Shown here: piece after piece, positions 58,301 through 64,000 of the stretch
Position numbering within the stretch: the first letter of the stretch is position 1
Layout of the letters: each line of letters begins with the position of its first letter
From: Lysobacter firmicutimachus
GTDB taxonomy: Bacteria > Pseudomonadota > Gammaproteobacteria > Xanthomonadales > Xanthomonadaceae
NCBI RefSeq assembly: GCF_037027445.1
Contig: NZ_JBANDL010000002.1
Coordinates: 4,968,001-5,032,000 of the forward strand
Length of the DNA stretch: 64,000 bases
Direction: 5' to 3'
Program-made: the position numbers and the translations under genes
The notes under the pieces: model-generated
Databases searched by the model: none
What the model saw: the letters and a program-made list of their open reading frames with translations, nothing else
What the model was told of the DNA's origin: nothing

Positions 58301-61300
58301 CCGTTATTGAACACGAGGTTGGTGGACGCAGAGCTGGACGCGCCGATACCGCTGGCGAGGCCGCCGTCGGCCAAGCAATCGACGAGCAGATTGGACCCTT
58401 GTAGGGTGGTAGGGCCGGTGTAGGTGTTGTTGCAGCCGTTGAAGGTCTGGATGCCGCCGTTGGTGAGCAGAACGCCGCCGGTGCCGCTGATCGCACCCGA
58501 ATAGTTGCCGCCACCGCCGGCGATGCGCAGCGTGGCGGAACCCAAAGTGACGTTGCCGCCATTAGCGCCCCCGCCATTCAGCGGCCCGATGGTGTTGTCG
58601 AAATTGTTCAGATCCAGCACCACGCCGGGCGCATTGGCCAGCGTCATGACCGCTGAGGTGCTGGGAGCGCCGAAGGCCTGTGTGGACCCGGCGCGCAGGA
58701 TGCCGGCATTGACGGTATTGCCGCCGGTGTAGGTGTTGGTGCCCGACAGCACCAGCGTGCCGGCGCCGTTCTTGGTCATGGAATTGCCGACCCCCGCCAC
58801 GATGCCGCTTACGGTCAGTGTCGTCGCCGCGTTGCTCACATCGACGATGCCGTCGTTGGTACCGAGGGTAAAGCCGCGGTTGGTGACGACGGTACCGCCG
58901 GTGTACTGCAGCCCGCCGCCGTTGAGTACCAAATTGGCCGAATCCGCCGAGGCCGCGCCGAGGCCGCTGACCTGGCCACCGTTGGCCAGGGTGTCGACCG
59001 AGAGCAGGCCGCCCGTGACCGTGACGATGCCAGTGTTGTTGTTGGTGTCGTTGGCGAGAGTCAGCGTACCGGCGCCGCTCTTGGTGAATTCCGCGCCGTC
59101 GGCGCTGGTCACCAAGCCTTGGAGGGTGAGGTTGGTCGCGGCATTGCTCACCTCGATCCCGCTGCCCAGGATCGCGCCCGATTTGCCGATGGTGAAACCG
59201 CGGTCGCTGGTCGTGGTGCCGCCGGTATAGCGCAGCGTGCTTCCTTCCAACACCAGATTCGACGGATCGGCCGCCGATGCGCCGATGCTGCTGGCCGCGC
59301 CGCCGTTGCCGATGTTGTTGACCGACAGCGTGCCCTGCACCACGCGGGTCGGACCGGTGTAGCTGTTGTTGGCATTGGTCAGCGTGACCAGCCCGGTACC
59401 GGACTTGGTGAAACCCGTCGCCCCGCCGTTGTCGACGATTTGCGAGGCGATGGTGAAGTTGCCGGTGCTGTTCTGCTGTACCGCCAGGTCGCCGCCGTTG
59501 GCGCCGGTCAACTGCCCGCCAGTGATGGTCTGGTTGGTATTGAGCACCGTAGGCGCGACGATGATGGTGCCGTCCACGCCGAGGGTATTGCTGGCCGACA
59601 CGGTCACGGTGGTCGACACCGGACGCGTATAGCGCAGCCCGCCGAGCTGCTTGGTGCCAGTCACCGTGCCGAAGAAGCCGACGGTGTCGGTGATGAACTC
59701 GTTGTCGAGCCAGTTGGCGGCGTTGTCTTTCTGGGTGTAGTCGGCCAGGGTGAAGGCGGTGATGTTGCCGCCCACCACCTTGGCATAGTCGGTACCGTTG
59801 ACCGTCGCCCAGCCGCCCAGTGTGGTGTTAGTGGTGGTGATGTTGCCGCTGACCGGCAGGTTGAAGTTGATCAGTCCGCCGGTGCGGTTGATGGCGCCCA
59901 GGTTGAGGGTAGCGCTGCCGCCGCTGCCGGCGACGACGCCGATGGTGTTGTTGCTGGCGGTGACGTTCAGGCCGTTGAAGTTCTGGGTGTTGGCTTCGCC
60001 GGCCGCTCCGACCACGTTGAGCGTGCCGCCCGTCATGTTAAGCGTCGAAGCGCCGGCGATGATGTCGCTGGTCGGGCCGCCCGCCGTGCTGAAGTCCAGG
60101 CGCAGCGTTCCGCCGCCGACGGTGGTGGCGCCGGCATAGGTACTGGCGCCGGTCAGGGTCTGGGTGCTGGCCCCCAGTTTGGTCAGACCGCCGCTTCCGG
60201 TGATGCTGCCAGCAAAGGTCGAGGTAACGCCCGCGGCACCGTTCAGGGTCAAGATGGCGCTGTCCAGCTCGACTATGCCGCCAGTGCCGGATAGCGTGCC
60301 GAAGGTCCTGTCGAATCCGTTCAAATCCAGCGTGCCACCGTTGACCTGCGCCGCAGCGGACGCACCGAAGGCGGTGGCGGTGCCTGCGCGCAATACGCCG
60401 TTGTCGACGATGGTGGTCCCGGTGTAGGTATTGGCGCCGGTGAGCAGCCAGGTCGCCGCGCCGCCGCTGCGCAAGCTGCTGTTGCCGGAGATCACGCCGG
60501 TAATGACGTTAGGCGCGCCGGTGAAGCTGCCGGCGAGGGTGGCGCTGGTGGTGAGGGCCATGGGGCCGCTCAGCGACAGCGCGCCGGTGCCGTCGTTGGC
60601 CAGCGTGCCGACGCCTATCTGCCAATCGCGATCGCTGCTGGCGCCGGCCCCGGTATAGCTCAAAGTGCCGTTCGCGCTGAGGTTGACGATATTGCCGGCG
60701 CCCAACGAACTGATGACGCCGCGATCGGTGAGGGTATTGACCACCACCCGTCCTGCGTCGCGGATCACCGCTCGGCCGGTGAAGGTGTTGGCGTCGCCGA
60801 GGCGGACGGTGCGACCGGCCTGGGCGACGAACCAAGCATCGCGGGCATTGTTGCTACTGATCACGCCCAACAGCTCCATGTCGGCATTCAACGCCTGGAA
60901 CTGAGCGGCATTACCTGCGCCGCCGCCCAGGGCGATGTTCCCGGTCAGGGTCAAAGTGCCTGTCCCTCGGTTGCGCAGATACGCCGCCTCGCCGCTCGGG
61001 CCCGCCGGCGGATTGATTTGCCAGCCACGGTTGGAGGTGTCGCCGTCGCCGAAATAGTCCAGAACGGCATTGGTTTGACCTGGTGATCCGATGGTAATGA
61101 TGCCGTTCGCGGCGCTGGTCGGCGCCCCCAGAGAACTGGCGATTCCCAAGTCGGCAATGGAGGTGAAGCTGGACGCGGCCCCACTGGAGAAAATGGTCCT
61201 GCCCGTGTAGTTGCTGAGATTGTTGGTCAATGCCAAGCCGAGGAAGTTGGCGTTGCCGCTGCCGGTATAGAAGCCGGTGCCGGCGCCGCCACCCGAGATC

Positions 61301-62079
61301 ACGACGGTTCCGGTAAGCGAAACCGTCCGTCCTGCCAAACCGCCCCCGGTGGTGCCCACGCTAAGTTGGGTACCGTTGGCCATGTTGACGGCATTTGCGA
61401 TGTTGCCGAATGCGCCGTTGCCGCTCGCGGTCAGGCTGCCGGCGTTGACGTTGACCGCACCGGTGAACGTGTTCGCACCGCTCAAGGACAAGCTACCGGT
61501 GCCGGCCTTCGTCAGGCCGGCGCTGCCGGCGATGATCGAACCGATGGTCGTGGTGACGCCCGCATTGGTGGTGACGGTGGGCGTCGCGCCGGCCAGGGTC
61601 AGGGTGCTGCCGGTGAGGGTGTAGCCGGTGGTCAGGAAGGTCAGATTGTGAGCGGTGATCGGCACGCCCAGGGTCACCGTGCCGGCGGTTCCGCCGAAGA
61701 ACGCATCGTCGATCGCGGCGTTGTTCCAGGCGCTGTAGGGGCCGCTGACGCCGTCGCCGTTGGGGCTCCAGAACGGACTGGTGAGGTTCCAGGTGCCGCT
61801 GCCGCCGGTACCGACCGCGGTGCCGTTGAAATCCCAGTACCGGTCCGCGGCCTGCACCGGCGCGTGCAGCAACAACAGCGCCACGAAGATGCCGCGCAGC
61901 AAGGACGGGTTGTGTCGATGGGGCGGCCCGGTGTCGCGAAGCTCCGCCAAGGGCCGTTCGTCCGCGCCGCCGCCTTCGTCCGCGCCGCCACCGCACTTGC
62001 CGCGCGCGGTGGCGAGTTCGGACACGACCACCCAGGCATTCAGGGTCCGCGACCAAAGGATGCGAAAAATGCGATTCAT
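49330..62079 (-). CDS. giant type Va autotransporter, 4249 residues
   Basis: An intact frame of 12.75 kb. Residues 1-28 (MNRIFRILWSRTLNAWVVVS and on) form the extended signal-peptide region (ESPR) of large type V proteins; the hydrophobic core follows at about 62-76 (LLRGIFVALLLLHAPVQA). Residues about 80-1790 are autotransporter-associated beta-strand repeats (NTYTGxT, GGTL, SSIGAS). About 1800-3700 are modules rich in GDGDD / GAGND with RTX-like nonapeptides. The C-terminal barrel of about 300 residues begins near 3950 (AYWQLEGECQGFWMAVTG) and ends in Trp. It is a surface adhesin-type protein by family. Cysteines occur in pairs. There is no protease or lipase motif in the passenger. Confidence 0.95.
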   Translation of the reverse strand: MNRIFRILWSRTLNAWVVVSELATARGKCGGGADEGGGADERPLAELRDTGPPHRHNPSLLRGIFVALLLLHAPVQAADRYWDFNGTAVGTGGSGTWNLTSPFWSPNGDGVSGPYSAWNNAAIDDAFFGGTAGTVTLGVPITAHNLTFLTTGYTLTGSTLTLAGATPTVTTNAGVTTTIGSIIAGSAGLTKAGTGSLSLSGANTFTGAVNVNAGSLTASGNGAFGNIANAVNMANGTQLSVGTTGGGLAGRTVSLTGTVVISGGGAGTGFYTGSGNANFLGLALTNNLSNYTGRTIFSSGAASSFTSIADLGIASSLGAPTSAANGIITIGSPGQTNAVLDYFGDGDTSNRGWQINPPAGPSGEAAYLRNRGTGTLTLTGNIALGGGAGNAAQFQALNADMELLGVISSNNARDAWFVAQAGRTVRLGDANTFTGRAVIRDAGRVVVNTLTDRGVISSLGAGNIVNLSANGTLSYTGAGASSDRDWQIGVGTLANDGTGALSLSGPMALTTSATLAGSFTGAPNVITGVISGNSSLRSGGAATWLLTGANTYTGTTIVDNGVLRAGTATAFGASAAAQVNGGTLDLNGFDRTFGTLSGTGGIVELDSAILTLNGAAGVTSTFAGSITGSGGLTKLGASTQTLTGASTYAGATTVGGGTLRLDFSTAGGPTSDIIAGASTLNMTGGTLNVVGAAGEANTQNFNGLNVTASNNTIGVVAGSGGSATLNLGAINRTGGLINFNLPVSGNITTTNTTLGGWATVNGTDYAKVVGGNITAFTLADYTQKDNAANWLDNEFITDTVGFFGTVTGTKQLGGLRYTRPVSTTVTVSASNTLGVDGTIIVAPTVLNTNQTITGGQLTGANGGDLAVQQNSTGNFTIASQIVDNGGATGFTKSGTGLVTLTNANNSYTGPTRVVQGTLSVNNIGNGGAASSIGASAADPSNLVLEGSTLRYTGGTTTSDRGFTIGKSGAILGSGIEVSNAATNLTLQGLVTSADGAEFTKSGAGTLTLANDTNNNTGIVTVTGGLLSVDTLANGGQVSGLGAASADSANLVLNGGGLQYTGGTVVTNRGFTLGTNDGIVDVSNAATTLTVSGIVAGVGNSMTKNGAGTLVLSGTNTYTGGNTVNAGILRAGSTQAFGAPSTSAVMTLANAPGVVLDLNNFDNTIGPLNGGGANGGNVTLGSATLRIAGGGGNYSGAISGTGGVLLTNGGIQTFNGCNNTYTGPTTLQGSNLLVDCLADGGLASGIGASSSASTNLVFNNGSLLYTGGSIAIDRGFQLLGAGGIHVSNAATTLEFEGAAIGAGALIKREAGTLVLSGNNSYTGNTQVEGGILRAGSATAFGTTNAFVMTNGAGVLLDLNNFNVNAGALVGGGTLGGNIALGTGTLTIRDGLTQTYAGAIGGPGNLIKNGAGLQTLSGCNSNYTGATTINAGVLAVNCLENGGVNSSIGASAADPANLMLSGGTLRYVGTGSSTDRQFTLGTGGGTLDASGTGIVHFTSTAPVALAGANVARTFTLTGTNTGDNLFAAQLNNNGAGVTSLTKTGTGTWRLSNNNSTYTGITTISGGVLSVDQMADGGLASSIGASSAAAANLVIGNGSTLRYTGTGDSTNRQFTLAPGVTFIESSGTGALQFTNTGPVTLSGTNTPRTIALGGTNTGNNTMGGTIGNNGTGATTLAKNDSGTWILTGNNTYSGNTVINDGNLVIGNGGTTGNAGVGNVIVDSPTSTLSLNRSDTFTFSGTLSGPGTLAQIGSGTSVLTSPGNSIGATAIAAGTLQVDGGLATATVGMTGTSALQVNGIVQAAGGTQVAFSGDVGAQTVTVGPGGTLRAAGDLGGGNDTIALTGLLDTGAGTLQLGDGDDTLVLNDGAQMLGGGVGTSGGGTDTLVVNTALGYALDGGSIDTFEILTKQNTGALTLTGDHVFAVATQLDGGTLDVDGRLETSALSMADGTVLDIDGTVEAAGNTPTAVTGSAGVNTIDVGPAGTLRANGDLGDGNDAVTLAGLLGTGAGTLGLGAGDDVLTLRDGAVIESGAGGVDAGAGGSDRLILDNASAMAFDGSQTAGFETLTKQNTGTASMTGSQSFSGGVAIDAGTLDIDGTLQTPTIALADDTALNVDGTVGGSVGPAAAIGGSVGANTVSVGAGGTLRANGDLGAGNDVLDVAGTLDTAGGVFALGDGDDTLTIHEATNIIGTVSAGAGNDTFDTHIDTVADLGAVQGFETLSKTGSGVLNINGPMSSDFTAVTVAAGTLNIAAGGSVVPAPGNALDTVVANGATLVVDGSYGCGSGNDSMTVAGTVAGTGTIDLCGGDDRLTLQDGAVLNNAIDGGLGGNDSLVLDNAGQLDFDAGNTDGFELLRKTNTGTATLSGSQSFAGGTTIDGGTLDVDGALETPTVALADGATLNVDGAVQAGVGSAAALSGDAGINTVRVGAGGTLLANGDLGAGNDVLDVFGTLDTGGGVFALGDGDDNFVVHDGTVVIGTVDGGAGVDTRTYDIDTSADLGALQNFEGVTKSGTGVLNITGPGATDLQEVQVLEGVLDVHAGASIVATPGSSLNATVASGATLNVDGAFGCGSQADTLSVSGTVSGSGSVNLCGGDDTLTLGDGADIAGLLNPIDGDAGDDRVVLDNAGLLTLDSGDIANFEALQKDNGGEAVLTGAHGFSSGTALNGGTLTVAGSLDTPTLTMGDGTTLNVDGSLQAAGGAAAAISGSAGSNTVNVAAGASLSANGDLGDGNDVLDVAGSLDTGAGIFDLGAGDDTLGIHDGTAIAGIVAGGAGTDLLNADIATSADLGAVQGFETLSKTGLGALNINGPASSDFVTVDVLAGRLNVAATGSVVAQDTTVAGGAVLNVDGSYAGTGGSDSFTVAGTVTGVGTVDLLDGDDTFTIQDGADLSGLNNAIDGGNGTDTFVADLAGNATLGGAVNFETLTKTNTGTLHVDGPAASAFSTVHVDGGTLDIGAGGSINGINTATVANGASLIVDGAFGFTAGADSFTVAGTVSGSSAIDLLDGDDHLILQDGADMDGLAAPIDGGAGIDTLTADYAGTATLGGATNFETLTKTNIGTLHIDGPAASDFTTVNVAGGTLDIGAAGSVSGVVATTVASGATLNVDGNFAGSTGNDSMTVSGAVAGTGAIAFGDGDDTVTLNDGADLSGLAGLLDGGAHSAGDTVVLNNAGALSFGAGSVVNFEFLTKNNTGTATLTGTQNFSGGIAVNGGELAIAGGLSTPVVTMGDDTALTVDGSLDGGAGLVAAIAGSAGANTVTVNGTALAEGDLGAGEDVLDVVGTLDTRGGVFALGDGDDSFVVHDGTTVIGTIDGGAGLDTRVYDIDLSANLGSLASFEGVTKTGTGVLNVTGPGATDLQEVSVLGGTLNIGPAGSVIATAGSALATVVGAGATLNVDGSFGCGAANDRMTVAGTVSGSGSIDLCGGEDVLTLQDGAAIQAVISGGGHGSGDTVVLDNANALTFDAARTINFEYLQKDNAGEATLVGSQSFSGGTTLNGGVLSVAGSLQTPTLAMADATTLAIDGSVRGLASAPAVLTGSAGVNTVDVAVGASLLASGDLGDGADVFDLAGTLDTGGGSFALGAGDDRFIVHETTAAIGTVDGGQGRDTLEANIGAGFNVPLGSMLGFESLAKSGAGALQINGASEFIDVDVIGGLLEVTAGGSVAAQNTTVAAGSTLKASGLYSGTAGNDRFDSAGTVIGRFDFGAGNDTADFRGGDLSGLSRFDGGAGGEDRVNFHDMVLDQADVGALSNWERVDLLTGTQLTLTGPLNLGSGLLSIDGTSELIGMSGAGLTGNLANSGLITVGNARFGVSGNYTGGGRLALTVSPGGQSSGGLDIGGDVVGSTAVAFASDGSETPQQPASIRVIAAPNDNAATEGHFIAADATDGVVRLNGSVFPWTFDRQGDGWYLNTEASDILPEIGGYAVLPGIGASLIQESNRLLFERMAGIRGDTPRCGSHEDDMERAYWQLEGECQGFWMAVTGSELKMGADPGFAFSGDTLGLYAGVDTLLQDRETRHLRGGVFVAFQRGNYWASGANSTDLQGIGEAHVRVDTPMVGMYGSVSWKRGTYLDLTLVGQRPEASIAVADGFKEKIDGNSLTASAQLGHRFHLDNGWTVEPQFNLSASAMQWQDKLDAGGKRLVMDDDLLGTARLAVRVDKLFETAAGARVRPWATLGVQDTLGEKDDALVVLPPGANAQRQAFPNHELGLMATLDVGVEAELNPSVSLFGVLSYGQSLDGSEVEQRQANLGLRVRW
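50900..56700 (-). repeat. RTX-like modular repeats in the autotransporter
   Basis: DNA coding for F-x-LGDGDDxxxxHDGT recurs at about 56520, 56045, 55565, 54710, 53840, 52215 and 51350. Spacing is about 480 bp for the first intervals, then about 860 bp (287 residues), with one double interval where the middle has a variant unit. Each long module carries, in order, GDGDD, NINGP, a GxYGCG/AGTG strand, xGGDDxLTLQDGA, NTGTATLTGSQSF, TLNVDGS and GDLGAGNDVLDV. Confidence 0.85.
56800..61650 (-). repeat. autotransporter-associated beta-strand repeats
   Basis: The 5' part of the gene codes for repeated N-x-YTGxTxVxxGxL-xVxxxxNGG-xxSSIGAS blocks, each followed by NLVLxGGTLRYTG and DRxFTLG. At least seven well-preserved units are readable between about 57300 and 59400, with more divergent ones to 61600. 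Confidence 0.85.
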
Positions 62080-62386
62080 GATGCCCCCGTGTAGAACTGC
62101 TATGCCGATACTTGAAGATCTGAAACCGATCCACTGCCTTCGCTCGCAGCGCGTGCTGCAATCGTCGACCGGCGCGCAGCCGATGCCGGCGACGCGATAC
62201 GCAAGACTGGGAAGCGCCGCGGAGACGACGACTCTGCGTCGATCGCTCTTCGGGGCTGTCGATATCCCGCTTCTTCATCGGCAGACTCAACGCTGGGACG
62301 ACCAATTACTCCTGCGTTTCGCAAACATCAAGGAGAGGTCGCGTGTCGGGCGTCAAATTTGAAAAGTAGTGCGGTGAGAAAAGGTG

Positions 62387-62408
62387 AATCTAAGAATATT
62401 CTTAGATT
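62387..62408. promoter_or_regulatory. 22-bp perfect AT-rich palindrome upstream of the autotransporter
   Basis: AATCTAAGAAT is followed directly by its own reverse complement ATTCTTAGATT. It lies 308 bp upstream of the autotransporter start, in an AT-rich patch (62350-62410) within very GC-rich DNA. A regulator-binding site is the likeliest reading; the bound protein is unknown. Region 62080-62386 between it and the start holds the presumed leader and no gene. Confidence 0.6.
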
Positions 62409-63020
62409 TTCCGGCGGCCGCGACGGGTGCGCGAACCGAACGGGAGCGCGCGGACGGCCTTCTCACGACGACTGTCGGCGGCACGCGAACCACGCATCGC
62501 GCAGGGCTTTCGCCCTCGTTCGGGATGCGCCGGCGACGTCCGATGCGATGCGCTCACTCGAGTCGGGATGGGCTCTCGCGCATTCGATTCGCGAGCGCGG
62601 CCGTTCGACATTCGCGCCACAGGAAGTGCGCGCGTTCGTCGCCGCGCCTCTCTCGCGCAGCGCGATCGGCGCCGTCGTCGCGGGCCGCTTCGCGCGCGGC
62701 CGGAAACGGTTCGGTCGATGGCGCCGGAATGCTCCGTACGCGAAGTCGCGATCGACGCGCGCGAGGTCGGACGGATCGAACTCGAAGCGCGACGTTCTGC
62801 CGCAGCCATCGGACGACCGCAACCGCGCCGCCGTTGCATTCGCCCGCGCATCGCCGCTCGCGGCGGGAAATGCGCGCGGTGCTCGCGAAGCGACTACGCC
62901 GTCGCGCGTTTTCGCCGCTGCATCCGCATGGCCGGCAGAGGCCACGACGACAACGGCTTCGAGCGCGCGCGAGGCGATAGCAGCGATACGACCGGGAGTG
63001 CTCGGGATCGCGCAAGAACA
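62409..63020. other. CpG-rich non-coding stretch
   Basis: About 610 bp with no recognisable gene. Several frames are open on both strands for most of its length, but their translations are Arg/Ala-rich without any family motif, and TCG, CGCG and GCGCG words are unusually dense. It may be spacer DNA or decayed coding sequence. Confidence 0.45.
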
Positions 63021-63025
63021 TCGCC

Positions 63026-63053
63026 AAAGAAAAAGGAGGCGCGAGGCCTCCTT
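63026..63053 (-). terminator. intrinsic terminator, leftward
   Basis: On the - strand AAGGAGGC and GCCTCCTT form an 8-bp stem (63046-63053 with 63033-63040) with a 5-nt loop, followed by TTTTTCTTT. It ends the acid phosphatase transcript and/or a small RNA. Confidence 0.85.
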
Positions 63054-63114
63054 GCAAAACCGGCTTGCGCCGGCAGATGTCGAGTTGTGGCACGGCCCCG
63101 GCTGGCACCGGGAT
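63028..63114 (-). ncRNA. candidate small RNA downstream of the acid phosphatase gene
   Basis: On the - strand TTGCGT (63144-63149) and TAGGCT (63121-63126) form a -35/-10 pair 17 bp apart, predicting a start near 63114. About 87 nt later comes an intrinsic terminator. The predicted RNA has a CCGGC-GCAA-GCCGG hairpin (63061-63074) with a GNRA loop just before the terminator stem. It could instead be only the 3' UTR of the phosphatase mRNA. Confidence 0.4.
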
Positions 63115-63137
63115 GGGTGCAGCCTAGCGCCGACCTC

Positions 63138-63196
63138 AAGTTAACGCAATACCTGAAGAAACAAGATTTAAGTGTTTGATTTATATAAATCTATTG
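63138..63196. other. AT-rich island with a 14-bp palindrome
   Basis: A short AT-rich patch in GC-rich DNA, including GATTTATATAAATC (63178-63191), a perfect palindrome, 28 bp after the phosphatase stop. It contains the -35 side of the small-RNA promoter candidate. Confidence 0.5.
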
Positions 63197-63218
63197 TCGC
63201 TTTTCCAGCGGAGATGGC

Positions 63219-64000
63219 TCAGGGCGCCACGTCCAGCGCGGCGCGCTTGGCCGTGCGGCGGGCCTCGCGCGGCTGACCGTAGTCGTTGTTGAAGGTCATC
63301 GCCTCCCACGAACCGTAGCTCGGGTTGGGCAGCATCCACCAGCGTTCGCCGAACCAGTCGTGGTACTGCTGCAGCAAGGCGTCGCGACCTTCCGGCGTGT
63401 TCGCCACGACCTGCACGAAGTCGCCCATCTGGTCGCCGAACTGCATCAGCACGCGGTACTGGCGGCCGGCCAACAGGCGCCGGCAGTTCTTTTCGCTGCC
63501 GTTCTGCTCGCAGCCCTCGACCACCGTGCCCAGGCCAAGGAACACCTGATCGTCGGCGACCGGCAGGCCGGCGCTGCGCAGGTTGGCCAGGGTCGCGTCC
63601 TTCAGGTGCACGGCACGGTTGGACAGGTACAGAATCGTCACGCCCTTGGCCTGCGCGGCCTTGGCGAAATCGACCACGCCCGGCAGCGGCTTGGCCTTCT
63701 TTTCCGCGACCCAGGCGTCCCAGGTCGCTTCGTCGTATTCCTTGCCGTCGCGCACCAGGCGCGCCTGGTACGGCGAGTTGTCGAGCACGGTCTCGTCGAC
63801 GTCCATGACCACCGCCGGCTTCAGGCCCTTGGCCGGATTGCCGCGCTCCTCGGGCACCAGCGCGTCCCAGTTCGGCTGCTTCAGCGCGAGGTCGAGCTTG
63901 TCGGCGGCGGCGCGGTAGATCGTCTCGGTGCTGGCGCGGTACTCGACCGCGCGCTGCATCCACAGCACCGCATTGAGGTTGTCGTCGGCCTGCCCGGCGG
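63219..64000 (-). CDS. class C acid phosphatase / 5'-nucleotidase, lipoprotein e(P4) family, N-terminus beyond window
   Basis: The frame is open to the right edge; the visible 260 residues begin within AGQADDNLNAVLWMQRAVEYRA (in part DNLNAVLWMQ), a conserved N-terminal block of the e(P4) family, so the signal peptide and start lie outside. The HAD nucleophile motif is VVMDVDETVLDNSPYQ (DxDxT), with a second motif LYLSNRAVHLKD and a third around QFGDQMGDF. These enzymes are outer-membrane or periplasmic phosphatases acting on nucleotides or other phosphomonoesters. The GTG near 63968 is internal, not a start. Confidence 0.93.
   Translation of the reverse strand, partial: AGQADDNLNAVLWMQRAVEYRASTETIYRAAADKLDLALKQPNWDALVPEERGNPAKGLKPAVVMDVDETVLDNSPYQARLVRDGKEYDEATWDAWVAEKKAKPLPGVVDFAKAAQAKGVTILYLSNRAVHLKDATLANLRSAGLPVADDQVFLGLGTVVEGCEQNGSEKNCRRLLAGRQYRVLMQFGDQMGDFVQVVANTPEGRDALLQQYHDWFGERWWMLPNPSYGSWEAMTFNNDYGQPREARRTAKRAALDVAP

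Noticed and set aside
50900..61650. Regular repeats as a CRISPR or satellite array
   Set aside because: They are in-frame codons of one 4249-residue protein and vary mostly at synonymous or tolerated positions.
63085..63105. TGGCACG followed by GC at sigma-54 spacing on the + strand
   Set aside because: The -12 part is CGGCT rather than TTGCT, nothing downstream on that strand needs a promoter, and GG-N10-GC is frequent by chance at this GC content.
62384..63179. Possible genes upstream of the autotransporter
   Set aside because: Overlapping frames on both strands have similar length and no recognisable motif, so coding cannot be supported.

Overview
The window is very GC-rich gene-dense DNA, most likely from a Xanthomonadaceae (Lysobacterales) chromosome, with Lysobacter the best guess. 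The reasons are the biotin operon layout with BirA-type control, an OpgD and PlsB typical of gammaproteobacteria, many secreted enzymes, and dispersed elements built around GTAGGAGCGGC that I associate with this family. No rRNA, tRNA, insertion sequence, phage gene or CRISPR array was seen. The genus is inference; the gene calls rest on the translated sequence.

Layout. 0-2 kb: small leftward genes (EF-Tu-like fragment, cyclic-phosphate receiver protein, GNAT acetyltransferase, zinc-ribbon protein) with a REP doublet. 2-6 kb: fused indolepyruvate ferredoxin oxidoreductase. 6-9.4 kb: an ECF sigma / anti-sigma pair divergent from a catalase-like haem protein and a cytochrome b561, with the same GGGAATA-N15-CGTCCTAC promoter facing both ways. 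9.5-18.3 kb: monooxygenase, M61 peptidase, COG2509 flavoprotein, opgD, mnmG. 18.3-18.5 kb: a likely sigma-54-dependent small RNA. 18.8-19.6 kb: two lipoproteins, one of only 42 residues. 20-25.2 kb: a five-gene ABC efflux operon with three successive HlyD-type adaptors. 25.3-28.8 kb: serine/threonine dehydratase, an ACT-V4R sensor fusion, an MHYT membrane protein and a SnoaL-like protein.

28.8-34.5 kb holds a leftward biotin operon (bioB, bioF, ACT protein, bioH, bioC, DMT transporter) whose promoter is overlapped by a BirA-type operator lying inside the start of the divergent comF gene. 35.7-44.2 kb has a secreted M64 peptidase, a polytopic membrane protein, plsB with a long N-terminal extension and a lipoprotein. 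Two copies of a roughly 600-bp intergenic module (hexanucleotide microsatellite, conserved core, 65-bp spaced REPs) flank the membrane-protein gene.

44.3-49.2 kb is a four-gene archaic-type chaperone-usher pilus operon with a CRP/Clp-like site and a sigma-54-like promoter. It converges on a 12.75-kb gene for a 4249-residue autotransporter with an ESPR signal, about 1700 residues of autotransporter-associated beta-strand repeats, about 1900 residues of RTX-like modules and a C-terminal barrel. Cysteine pairs in its repeats are present or absent together. The window ends with a second small-RNA candidate and a truncated class C acid phosphatase gene. Secretion, adhesion and envelope functions dominate, and the most novel material is in the autotransporter repeats and in non-coding DNA.
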